Shown here: positions 16,894 through 23,744 of the stretch, in pieces
How the letters are laid out: each line of letters opens with the position of its first letter
How positions within the stretch are numbered: the first letter of the stretch is position 1
From: a virus
Direction: 5' to 3' (one strand)
Length of the DNA: 44,943 nucleotides
IMG/VR virus record: IMGVR_UViG_3300021138_000049
Coordinates: 1-44,943 of that record
Notes under the pieces: model-generated
What the model was told of the DNA's origin: nothing
Seen by the model: only the letters and a program-made list of their open reading frames with translations
Database searches by the model: none
Translations under genes and position numbers: made by a program

Positions 16894-17418
16894 ATGCCAG
16901 CAGTAAAAGAAGCTCAAGAAAAGAAATTTATATTCAATAGTAAAAATGTCCAAGAGATAACTGACCAAATTAACGATGGATACATCATTAAAAGGTTTCA
17001 AAATCCATGGTTTAAAAATGAAATCGGTGTTAGAAGAAGTGGTCTTACTTTTGCCTTAATCGATGATGAAATAGAAGAATATATTAAATGTAAATTAGAT
17101 ATTCATTATTTCGCTGAAAAATATTGTCGAGTTAAAACAGAAGATGGAAGTATTAATAATATTAAATTAAGAGAATATCAAAAAGATATCTTAGACTTAT
17201 ATCATAACGGAAGATTCAGTATCTTATGTGGAAGTAGACAAATTGGGAAATGCTTCTCATTTAATACGTTGATAGAGTTGAAAAGTGGTCAAATATATAG
17301 ATTCGGAATCCTTTACTACCAAATTCTTTCGGAGATTAGGCCACTAAATTTATTAGAATATTTTAAAATTAAATTGTATAACGCACTATACCTATTAGAC
17401 AGGAACCAAAAATTTTAA
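16894..17418 (+). CDS. gp17: Large terminase N-terminal part with split-intein N-fragment
   Basis: A 174-residue protein. Residues 1-119 are the start of the ATP-driven packaging motor: CKLDIHYFAEKYC, the adenine-recognition segment KLREYQKDILDLYHNG, and the Walker A loop up to GSRQIGK. At Cys120 (base 17251) the sequence becomes an intein: CFSFNTLIELKSGQ is block A, with Cys1 as the splicing nucleophile. Fifty-five intein residues follow before the stop at 17416. The matching C-fragment is at 18394. The joined junction would read GSRQIGK-T, a perfect GxxxxGKT. Known atypical split inteins with a short N-part include AceL-TerL, also in a phage terminase. No separate Shine-Dalgarno site is visible. 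Confidence 0.9.
   Translation: MPAVKEAQEKKFIFNSKNVQEITDQINDGYIIKRFQNPWFKNEIGVRRSGLTFALIDDEIEEYIKCKLDIHYFAEKYCRVKTEDGSINNIKLREYQKDILDLYHNGRFSILCGSRQIGKCFSFNTLIELKSGQIYRFGILYYQILSEIRPLNLLEYFKIKLYNALYLLDRNQKF
17251..17415 (+). other. Intein N-fragment (block A)
   Basis: Codes for residues 120-174 of the upstream terminase frame. Cys1 follows Lys of GK. Block A is CFSFNTLIELKSGQ. No block B is present in this piece; it lies on the C-fragment, which makes the split site atypical. The last residues (about DRNQKF) are probably cassette-derived, because the stop codon lies inside the promoter of the inserted endonuclease. Confidence 0.85.
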
Positions 17419-17424
17419 TATATA
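17413..17424 (+). promoter_or_regulatory. Late-type promoter motif inside the broken intein
   Basis: Exact TTTTAATATATA, 13 bases before the endonuclease ATG. The stop codon of the terminase N-part (TAA, 17416-17418) is part of this motif, which shows that the cassette brought its promoter into the intein. Confidence 0.6.
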
Positions 17425-17437
17425 AAAATAAAAAACC

Positions 17438-18421
17438 ATGGAATTTGAAATAATTGATAACTATGATGTAGTAACCTGTCGTATATGTGGTAGAAGATCC
17501 AAAAGAATATATGGATTACATCTAAAATATCACAATATAACATCTGAGAAATATAAAGAATTATATCCAGGTGCGCCATTGATGGCAAAAGTTGATACTG
17601 AAAAAATGGGCAAGCATATGAGAGATGATAAATATAAAAAAATGTTTCGTGATATGTATGTTGGTGATAAAAATCCAAATCATAAAAGTAGAACTACTGA
17701 AGAGGAAAGAAAGTCAAGAAGTCCATTTTCAAAAGATTTTACCAAATATAAAGAAGTTGAAGATAAAGATGAGGTTGTAAAAAGCTTTGCTAAAAAAGCT
17801 TTGAAAGATAGAGTATCACCCTTACAAAAGGAATATTATTTAAATAAAGGATTCACTGAACAGGAATCCTTAGAAATTTTATCAAATAGACAAAGGACAT
17901 TTAGTTTAGAAAAATGTATTGAGAAATACGGTGAGGAAAAAGGACTGAAAAGATGGAAAGAAAGACAACATCTATGGCAAAAGAATTTATTGGAAAATGG
18001 AAATATAAAATGTGGATATTCAAAAATTAGTCAAGAACTATTTTATAATATCATAAATAATTACGATGTTTCTGAATTGAAAGATGTTTACTTCTCTACA
18101 AAGAATAGTGAATTTTATATCTCAGTAAAAGAAAAAGGATTTTTTGTATATGATTTTTGTGACAAGAAAAGAAAAAAAATTATTGAATATAATGGTGATT
18201 ATTATCACGCTAATCCAATTATGTTCAATGAATATGATAAGCCACATCCTTATTTGAAAGAAAAGGGTCCGACATCAAAAGAAATATGGAACAAAGATAA
18301 GTTTAAAATTGATATTGCAAATCAAAATAACTTTGAAGTTCTAACAGTTTGGGATTCTGAGTATAGAAAAAATAAAAATAGTGTAATAGACAAATGTTTA
18401 ACTTTTTTAGGAATAATTTAA
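17438..18421 (+). CDS. Homing endonuclease 3, inserted inside the terminase intein
   Basis: A free-standing endonuclease of 327 residues. Residues about 12-45 form a Ros/MucR-like zinc finger: CRICGRR, then LHLKYHNITSEKYKELYP. A helical linker region follows (EKYGEEKGLKRWKERQHLW). The C-terminal 120 residues are a Vsr-like nuclease: KKIIEYNGDYYHANP supplies Glu, Asp and His, and VLTVWDSEY the terminal motif. It lies between the two halves of the terminase intein, in a different frame, with its own promoter. Its last 28 bases overlap the start of the terminase C-part. Vsr/EDxHD-type nucleases are the type described with split-intein fractured genes. It differs in its DNA-binding part from the other endonucleases here. 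Confidence 0.85.
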   Translation: MEFEIIDNYDVVTCRICGRRSKRIYGLHLKYHNITSEKYKELYPGAPLMAKVDTEKMGKHMRDDKYKKMFRDMYVGDKNPNHKSRTTEEERKSRSPFSKDFTKYKEVEDKDEVVKSFAKKALKDRVSPLQKEYYLNKGFTEQESLEILSNRQRTFSLEKCIEKYGEEKGLKRWKERQHLWQKNLLENGNIKCGYSKISQELFYNIINNYDVSELKDVYFSTKNSEFYISVKEKGFFVYDFCDKKRKKIIEYNGDYYHANPIMFNEYDKPHPYLKEKGPTSKEIWNKDKFKIDIANQNNFEVLTVWDSEYRKNKNSVIDKCLTFLGII

Positions 18422-18843
18422 TTAAAATATTATATCTCATAATAGAAGTTATAGAAAAGATAGAATATAGTAAAGTAGATATTGACGAGAATGATATTAA
18501 TAAAAAAATATTAAATACAATATCCAACTTAAATTTATCTGTAAAGTCAGATTCAGGTTGGGTAGAAATGACCGATATACATATTACACAGCCATATAGA
18601 CAGTATTATTTAATGTTGAGTAATGGATATTATTTAAATTGTGCCGATAATCATATAGTATTCGATGAAAATCATAATGGTGTATTTGTAAAAGATTTGA
18701 AAATTGGAAATGAGGTTCAAACCAATATTGGATTATCCAAAGTTATATCAGTTGAGAATAGTGGATTTAAAGTTTCTATGTTTGATAGTACTATTAATCA
18801 TAAGGATCATAGATATTATACAAATGGTATATTAAGTCACAAC
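18394..18843 (+). other. Intein C-fragment (blocks B, F and G)
   Basis: Codes for residues 1-150. The first 15-45 residues have no counterpart in the AceL-TerL C-part as I remember it and probably belong to the region that lay between blocks A and B before the break. The final His149-Asn150 plus Thr151 give the standard branch-resolution residues. Frame phase equals that of the N-part. Confidence 0.85.
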
Positions 18844-20646
18844 ACAGTATCAGCAGCAATCACCATGCTTCACTTTATCACATTCAATAATGATAAAAAT
18901 ATTATGATTGTGGCAAATATTGCAAACACCGCCATAGAAATTATAGATAAAATTAAGTCAATCTATATACAATTACCATTCTTTTTAAAAGTTGGTATTA
19001 AAAACTGGAACCAAAGATCCATCATTTTTGATAATGGATGTAGAATTAAAAGCTCTGCTAGAACAAAAACACCAGCTATTGGTTTTACCATTGACTTTCT
19101 TTACATGGATGAATTTGCACACATTCCACCCAATATAATTGAAGCTTACTATACCGCTGCATTCCCGACTGTATCAGCTATAGAAAACTCTAAAATTATT
19201 ATCACCTCTACTCCTAACGGCATGAATTTATTTTATAGATTATTAACTGATGCTGAAAGACCAGAGGGAGACCCATTAAGAAGTAACTACCGTGCAATGA
19301 GAGTTTACTGGTATCAAGTTCCTGGAAGATTTGTTACCTATTATAGACTAAATCCTCATAAAATGCACGAATATGGTGTTGCTAAAGAACAAATATTAGA
19401 ACAAACTCAACAAGTATTTGGAAGTCTGACCAAAGTTGAAATGAAATTTTATAGTGATACACAAAAGAATGTTATATTAGTTTATAATAATGATGCTTGT
19501 AGTGACCAAATGGCGAAAGCATTTCAATTTGTAGATTCAAATGGATTAGAAGTTCCAATTCAAGCAATTTCTGAAACAACAACCTGGAAAGAAGAAGCAA
19601 TCAAAGATATAGGTGGTGAAGATGCATTTAACCAAGAATATGGTCTTAGATTTATTAATTCAAGTAGATCATTATTGAATGAGGCAACAATAGAGGGATT
19701 ACTAAATAATAAAAAGAATTATGAATGTGAACAAATTTATGAATTTGATAGAAAATTGAAATTCTCTTATAAGGATTTAAAATGGATTGACGATGATGAA
19801 GTGTTTATGCCGATACATAGAAAAATTATAAGAGGCGTTCTATCAGTCGATATATCAGAAGGTTTGGGGCAAGACTATTCAATTATTAATATATTTAAAC
19901 TTGCACCAAAGTCTAAGGAAATTATTGAACTACAAAAGCATACTTATACTAATATGAGTGACTTCTTTACTTTAGTTCAAATAGGACTGTTTAGGTCTAA
20001 CTTAGTATCAGTTAAACAACTTGCAGAAATCTTTTACCTATTGGTATTTGAGTATCTAAACTATGATAATTTTAAAGCGGTATTGGAATTAAATAACTAT
20101 GGAAATGAATTTTTAGCTCATTTACCACACGTATTTGATAGTAATAACAACTATGGCTCAAGTATATTCTTCAAGTATAAACACAAAGCAGATGCTATTG
20201 AAGAAAGAGTTGGATTAAAAATCACAGATAATAAAAATTTACTAGTTAAAGAATATCAAGATGCTATGGATAAAAAGAAGTTTGTAATTACAAACGAAGA
20301 TAACATTAGAGAGATTACTACCTTTGTTAAACATATCACATCTGCTGGAAATATAAGATATGCAGCAGATATCGGAAATGATGATACCACTATGTCCTTA
20401 GTTAATGCCTCAAGTGTTTTTGCTAAACATGATTTTAGACAGATGTGTGAAGATTATGCGGCTACTCTCTTAGATACAGAAACAAGAAACTATTTTAATC
20501 TTATCTTGAAAGAAGCAGACTTTTCAGAAGCAGCTGACTATTCATCTATTATTAATATCAATAAACAAAGAAAGATGATGAAACAATTTCAAAATCATGT
20601 TTATAATAACGGTAATCAGTATTTTGGTGGTAATTTTAAATTATAA
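18394..20646 (+). CDS. gp17: Large terminase C-terminal part with split-intein C-fragment
   Basis: A 750-residue protein. Residues 1-150 are the intein C-part: block B at about 78-91 (LNCADNHIVF, His87), KDLKIGNEV, block F around 127-142 and block G TNGILSHN ending at Asn150, followed by Thr151. The C-extein (151-750) completes the terminase: TVSAAITMLHF continues Walker A, FLYMDEFAHI (235-244) is Walker B with its catalytic Glu, IITSTPNGMN is the coupling motif, and the nuclease domain starts with LSVDISEG (Asp486) with later acidic residues. Joined to the 119-residue N-extein it gives 719 residues, near T4 gp17 (610). The ATG lies inside the endonuclease 3' end. It ends flush against clpS with no terminator. 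Confidence 0.9.
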   Translation: MFNFFRNNLIKILYLIIEVIEKIEYSKVDIDENDINKKILNTISNLNLSVKSDSGWVEMTDIHITQPYRQYYLMLSNGYYLNCADNHIVFDENHNGVFVKDLKIGNEVQTNIGLSKVISVENSGFKVSMFDSTINHKDHRYYTNGILSHNTVSAAITMLHFITFNNDKNIMIVANIANTAIEIIDKIKSIYIQLPFFLKVGIKNWNQRSIIFDNGCRIKSSARTKTPAIGFTIDFLYMDEFAHIPPNIIEAYYTAAFPTVSAIENSKIIITSTPNGMNLFYRLLTDAERPEGDPLRSNYRAMRVYWYQVPGRFVTYYRLNPHKMHEYGVAKEQILEQTQQVFGSLTKVEMKFYSDTQKNVILVYNNDACSDQMAKAFQFVDSNGLEVPIQAISETTTWKEEAIKDIGGEDAFNQEYGLRFINSSRSLLNEATIEGLLNNKKNYECEQIYEFDRKLKFSYKDLKWIDDDEVFMPIHRKIIRGVLSVDISEGLGQDYSIINIFKLAPKSKEIIELQKHTYTNMSDFFTLVQIGLFRSNLVSVKQLAEIFYLLVFEYLNYDNFKAVLELNNYGNEFLAHLPHVFDSNNNYGSSIFFKYKHKADAIEERVGLKITDNKNLLVKEYQDAMDKKKFVITNEDNIREITTFVKHITSAGNIRYAADIGNDDTTMSLVNASSVFAKHDFRQMCEDYAATLLDTETRNYFNLILKEADFSEAADYSSIININKQRKMMKQFQNHVYNNGNQYFGGNFKL

Positions 20647-20928
20647 TTAGGCATTTTCCATACTAACAGTAAGATTAGCACCTTTTAACTTCTTATACAT
20701 TTCAGTAATAGTCTCTTTATCACCTCTTTTAACATCACATTTACCAGTGAAGTGAACAAGATGAGCACACTGAGAAGCCTGTTCTGGTTCATGACCACAA
20801 ACTTTAATTAAACACTCAATTACCCAGTCAAAAGAATTATAATCATCATTGTGTAACCACAAAATAAATGGTGAATTAAGTTTATCTTGTAAATCAGTTT
20901 GTTGTTGTTTTTTAGTTATCGTTGGCAT
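20647..20928 (-). CDS. clpS: ClpS-like N-degron adaptor
   Basis: A 93-residue protein with the complete ClpS fold pattern. ClpS delivers proteins with destabilising N-terminal residues to the ClpAP/ClpCP protease. The substrate-pocket motif is present as LHNDDYNSFDWV (Asn27, Asp28, Asp29), matching NDDYTPMEFV of cellular ClpS, and the pocket His appears as LVHFTG (His59). The C-terminal strand LTVSME is also typical. The Met of the cellular pocket is Phe here, which may change specificity. It is the last gene of a minus-strand trio with a zinc-ribbon and a HAD protein, starting 6 bases after the previous stop. The trio is driven from a host-type promoter, so probably early. No Clp ATPase lies in the window; it would act on the host protease. 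Confidence 0.85.
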   Translation of the reverse strand: MPTITKKQQQTDLQDKLNSPFILWLHNDDYNSFDWVIECLIKVCGHEPEQASQCAHLVHFTGKCDVKRGDKETITEMYKKLKGANLTVSMENA

Positions 20929-20934
20929 ATATCA

Positions 20935-21177
20935 CTATTTATTAAATTTTATTTTTTTTCCTTTAGAGTAAATTAAAACTGAATCTATTTTTTTATCTCT
21001 AATATCATTTTTATGCTTCGACATCCAAGCATATACATATCCAGTTGAGCTTGTTCTCATAATATGTATAGGTTCCTGTTTACAATTAGGACATTCCTTA
21101 CAATTATAATAATCATCGGTTTCCCATTCATGTTCACAATGGTAACACCACATATGTTCAGATATCTTAGGTAACAT
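20935..21177 (-). CDS. Zinc-ribbon protein
   Basis: An 80-residue protein with two CxxC pairs, MWCYHCEHEW and CKECPNCKQ, spaced about 15 residues apart, followed by a basic tail (YVYAWMSKHKNDIRDKKID, KGKKIKF). It is a typical small zinc ribbon that could bind nucleic acid or a host protein. It starts 1 base after the HAD gene stop and ends 6 bases before clpS, so the three form one operon. No family name can be given. Confidence 0.6.
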   Translation of the reverse strand: MLPKISEHMWCYHCEHEWETDDYYNCKECPNCKQEPIHIMRTSSTGYVYAWMSKHKNDIRDKKIDSVLIYSKGKKIKFNK

Positions 21178-21178
21178 T

Positions 21179-21682
21179 TTATAACATTTGTTTTTTGTTA
21201 ATTACATCAATAATAGTTACCTTAATACGTTGTTTCTTTCCCCATTCTACAAATCTATCTAAATGTTCATGTCTATCATCAAACATAATAAGCTCTTCAG
21301 CTTTAGGATTTACATTGATTAATGTTTCAAATAAATAACATTTGAAGTTAAATGTATCTCCACCTGTGTTACAATAAACATCACATTTAATATTATGTAA
21401 ATCTAAAACCTTTTTTACATGAGGCTCTAACTTTTTCAATCTGCCTGTTGCAATAAAAACATAGTTAGAAGGATCGGATTGATATTCATCAAATTTGTTG
21501 AAAACCCACTGGTTTAAAGCAGGGTAAAATATCTTGGTATTCAGAGATTCTGGATTTACCCACCATCCCCTACCTTGAAAACTCAATCCGGTTTTATGTT
21601 CCCATTCTACTCTTCCAGTTTCAGGAGTAGGCGTGTGAATTAAGGTTCCGTCGAAATCAAATGACACTATTCTTTTAAACAT
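21179..21682 (-). CDS. HAD-type phosphatase (RNA-repair-associated type)
   Basis: A 167-residue protein. FDFDGTLIHTPTP (residues about 8-20) is HAD motif I with both Asp. FIATGR (about 76-81) is motif II. IMFDDRHEHLDRF (about 138-150) is motif III/IV with two Asp. The segment after motif I (WEHKTGLSFQGRGWW) resembles the HAD family linked to Swiss-army-knife RNA-repair proteins, so the substrate may be a 3' or 5' phosphate on nucleic acid. First gene of the minus-strand trio with the zinc ribbon and clpS. A host-type promoter lies about 47 bases upstream of the ATG. Confidence 0.75.
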   Translation of the reverse strand: MFKRIVSFDFDGTLIHTPTPETGRVEWEHKTGLSFQGRGWWVNPESLNTKIFYPALNQWVFNKFDEYQSDPSNYVFIATGRLKKLEPHVKKVLDLHNIKCDVYCNTGGDTFNFKCYLFETLINVNPKAEELIMFDDRHEHLDRFVEWGKKQRIKVTIIDVINKKQML

Positions 21683-21728
21683 TGAATTTATTTATTTTTA
21701 GGTAGAAAATAATTTTAGATATATATTA

Positions 21729-21759
21729 CAAATATAGACAAAGTTTTTGTAAAAATAAA
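21729..21759 (-). promoter_or_regulatory. Host-type (Bacteroidota sigma) promoter for HAD-clpS operon
   Basis: On the minus strand TTTA, 19 bases, TATATTTG: the same boxes and spacing as at 13953-13983. Similarity extends into the spacer (ACAAAGTTTTT against CAAAAGTTTTTT). It fits the known Bacteroidota consensus TTTG-N19-TAnnTTTG with one mismatch. Confidence 0.5.
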
Positions 21760-21766
21760 ATAATTT

Positions 21767-22177
21767 ATGGCTGAAGATCAACAAACACCTGATATTTCCA
21801 ATAAAAAAATAGTTTATTCTATTATTGGTCTTATTATAACTATTATTATGTGGACTTTTTCAGGTATCAAAGATAATCAAAATCTTCAGAATCAAATTAA
21901 ACAAATACAAAAACAAAGAGATTCATTACAAAATAATATTAATAATCTACAAACTGATTATAAGTCTTTACAAAGTGCAGACTCATTAAAATATATAAGA
22001 TTACAACAAATTAATGATAGTTTAGTAAATATCGAAAGTGATTTACAAAACTCATTAGATAATTTAAATAATCTACAATCTTCAGTGGATTCTATTAATA
22101 ATAAAATAAAAAATGACACATTTATTAAAAGAACTGGTGATGATTTAATAAATTCACTTAGAAAGAAATTAAATTAA
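21767..22177 (+). CDS. Membrane-anchored coiled-coil protein (possible inner spanin)
   Basis: A 136-residue protein. A short soluble N-terminus is followed by one membrane helix at residues about 15-32 (VYSIIGLIITIIMWTFSG). A long coiled coil then fills almost the rest (LQNQIKQIQKQRDSLQNNIN and onward, rich in Asn, Gln, Ser and Leu at heptad spacing). This is the shape of phage i-spanins (Rz). It is 1 base from the next gene, which has a signal peptide and a terminal anchor, so the two look like a pair acting across the envelope in lysis. The function is inferred from topology only. Confidence 0.65.
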   Translation: MAEDQQTPDISNKKIVYSIIGLIITIIMWTFSGIKDNQNLQNQIKQIQKQRDSLQNNINNLQTDYKSLQSADSLKYIRLQQINDSLVNIESDLQNSLDNLNNLQSSVDSINNKIKNDTFIKRTGDDLINSLRKKLN

Positions 22178-22178
22178 T

Positions 22179-22679
22179 ATGAAAAAACTATTAATATTGA
22201 TATTTATTTTAATTAGCTTTAGTTTAAAATCACAAACTATATACCCATCATATTATATTAAAAATGGTGATACATTAGGTGTTATTATAACAATTCAACA
22301 AGCTCAAAAAATAGATAATGATTATGATTTATTATCATTATTAAAAGAATATAAAACAAAACAAGACAAATTAGATTCATCTTATCTCGTGGTTATAGAT
22401 AATTATGGTAAAGAAGTGGCTACTTTAAAACTAAAAATATCTACATTAGAAGACTTAAATAATGGAAAAAATTTAGAAATAGCTAACCTAAAATCACAAA
22501 TAGATGGATATAAGCAAGACAAATTATTATCAGATTTACAATTAGCAAAAAAGGATACTATTATTAGTAATTATAAAGTTCAAAATATAAAATTAAAAGT
22601 TCAAAGAACAGTAGCATTTGGTGTAGGAGGTGGATTAACAATAGTCGGAATTATACTTTTGCTATTTGTAAAAAAATGA
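22179..22679 (+). CDS. Secreted coiled-coil protein with C-terminal anchor (possible lysis partner)
   Basis: A 166-residue protein. It opens with a signal peptide (MKKLLILIFILISFSLKSQ). A Cys-free mature part starts with TIYPSYYIKNGD. Residues about 55-135 are a charged coiled coil (KISTLEDLNNGKNLEIANLK). One membrane helix follows at about 143-163 (VAFGVGGGLTIVGIILLLFV) and then two Lys. There is no lipobox Cys, so it is not a classical o-spanin lipoprotein. With the upstream membrane coiled-coil protein it may span the periplasm. The role in lysis is inference. Confidence 0.6.
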   Translation: MKKLLILIFILISFSLKSQTIYPSYYIKNGDTLGVIITIQQAQKIDNDYDLLSLLKEYKTKQDKLDSSYLVVIDNYGKEVATLKLKISTLEDLNNGKNLEIANLKSQIDGYKQDKLLSDLQLAKKDTIISNYKVQNIKLKVQRTVAFGVGGGLTIVGIILLLFVKK

Positions 22680-22727
22680 CTTTTTGTTTATAATATATAG
22701 TAATATAAAAAAATTATTTCTTAAAAA

Positions 22728-23288
22728 ATGAAACATGTAAGAAAATTTGAATCATATTCTAAAAAAAGAAAATTAGACCAAGCGATTAAAGAAAGCGTTA
22801 TGGTTGTTGATGATGTATATAAAGTAAGAGTCACTGCGGATATACCTCAATCTTTATTAAATGCTTATATTAAAAAAGTTAAAGATACTTTAGATAAAAA
22901 TGCGAGACAATTTTTCTCTGATGTTGAATTAGCAGAAGAAATTACAAAATTTGTTCTACAACAAGGTTTAAATATCGATAAGTTAGAACCATCAGCTTTA
23001 TTTGGTGGATCACCTCAAGCTCAAAGTCAAGCTCAGAGTCAAGCTCAAAGTCAGCCTCAAGTTCAAGTTCAATCAGAGCCAGCTCAATCACAAGCCCAAG
23101 GCCAACCACAAGCCCAAGGACAACCACAAGCCCAAGGCCAACCACAAGCTCAACCAGCTCAAGGCCAATCACAAGGTGAATTTGAAGAAGTTCAAGGTCA
23201 AGAAAAGAAAGAAGAAGGTGAAGAAGAAGTAGCTCAAGGTGAAGAGGAAAAGAAAGAAGGTGAAGAAGAAACTGAATTACCTATTTAA
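22728..23288 (+). CDS. Leader-bearing protein with PQ/AQ repeats and acidic tail
   Basis: A 186-residue protein beginning MKHVRKFESYSKKRKLDQAIKESV. The start is the shared leader, and IKE/S at residues 20-23 fits a prohead-protease cut. A small globular part follows (about 28-90: VYKVRVTADIPQSLLNAYIK, ELAEEITKFVLQQG). Residues about 95-150 are low-complexity Gln, Ala and Pro repeats, and the last 40 are very acidic (EGEEEVAQGEEEKKEGEEE). The charged tail and leader suit a head-packaged or scaffold-associated protein. It ends just before a two-way terminator. Confidence 0.65.
   Translation: MKHVRKFESYSKKRKLDQAIKESVMVVDDVYKVRVTADIPQSLLNAYIKKVKDTLDKNARQFFSDVELAEEITKFVLQQGLNIDKLEPSALFGGSPQAQSQAQSQAQSQPQVQVQSEPAQSQAQGQPQAQGQPQAQGQPQAQPAQGQSQGEFEEVQGQEKKEEGEEEVAQGEEEKKEGEEETELPI
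23012..23175 (+). repeat. Low-complexity CAAGCTCAA/CAAGGCCAACCA repeats
   Basis: Tandem short units encoding AQSQ and then AQGQPQ. Several copies of an 18-base unit (CAAGCCCAAGGCCAACCA-like) are nearly identical, which indicates recent slippage or unequal recombination. Confidence 0.75.
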
Positions 23289-23302
23289 TTATTAAATAAA
23301 TT

Positions 23303-23333
23303 AAAAAAACCCACTTAACTAAGTGGGTTTTTT
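23303..23333. terminator. Bidirectional terminator
   Basis: CCCACTT/AAGTGGG stem at 23310-23316 and 23321-23327, flanked by A7 and T6, so it works in both directions. Its minus-strand half lies inside the last codons of the gene at 23315. Confidence 0.85.
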
Positions 23334-23584
23334 ATTTGTATATCATCACCAATTTCATTATTTATAAAGTCTTTTACTTCAACTTCAATAGTTTCTGGAT
23401 CACCATCAATTTCTAAGACTAAATAATATCTATTATTAATTCTTTGTTTATCTAGTAATTTTCCTTCAACAATTTTAGGTTTAATAAAATCTTTATCGAC
23501 GGCAGGTATCGGAAAACGAGGGGCCAAATAAGTGGTTTCATATCCATCTCCAAAGAAGCCTTCAAATGTTTTTAAATATTTCAT
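23315..23584 (-). CDS. Small MKYLK-leader protein
   Basis: An 89-residue protein of unknown function. It starts MKYLKTFEGFFGDGYE, the shared leader, but no (I/L)xE site follows closely. The rest looks like a small beta barrel (KPKIVEGKLLDKQRINN, RYYLVLEIDGDPETIEVEVK). The final codons (KNPLS) coincide with the bidirectional terminator, so the stop lies within the hairpin. No late-type motif was found directly upstream on the minus strand. Confidence 0.6.
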   Translation of the reverse strand: MKYLKTFEGFFGDGYETTYLAPRFPIPAVDKDFIKPKIVEGKLLDKQRINNRYYLVLEIDGDPETIEVEVKDFINNEIGDDIQIKNPLS

Positions 23585-23599
23585 TAGGTTATATATTAT

Positions 23600-23611
23600 T
23601 TTTAATATATA
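23600..23611 (+). promoter_or_regulatory. Late-type promoter motif without a clear gene
   Basis: Exact TTTTAATATATA. The ATG 4 bases downstream (23616) opens only seven codons before a stop. The DNA from 23616 to about 23695 may be the remnant of a gene: another frame reads LITPTDMLAGLALRD before a stop. Confidence 0.4.
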
Positions 23612-23727
23612 TAATATGGATATAGTCGGGTACTTATAGTTTTGGTCTAATTACTCCAACAGATATGTTAGCTGGTTTGGCACTTAGAGATTAAATCTAT
23701 TTAATTTGTCATTTAAATAAAATATAA

Positions 23728-23739
23728 TTTTAATATATA
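23728..23739 (+). promoter_or_regulatory. Late-type promoter motif
   Basis: Exact TTTTAATATATA, 5 bases before the ATG of the 502-residue leader protein. Confidence 0.55.
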
Positions 23740-23744
23740 CATAT

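Noticed and set aside
16846-17001. Upstream extension of the small-terminase candidate
   Set aside because: It would overlap the terminase N-terminus on the other strand and adds a Phe/Tyr-rich shadow sequence. MSDKKEQK is the natural start.
22942-23232. Open frames opposite or out of phase with the PQ/AQ repeats
   Set aside because: They are low-complexity shadows (Leu/Val-Glu or Lys-rich) created by the repeat.
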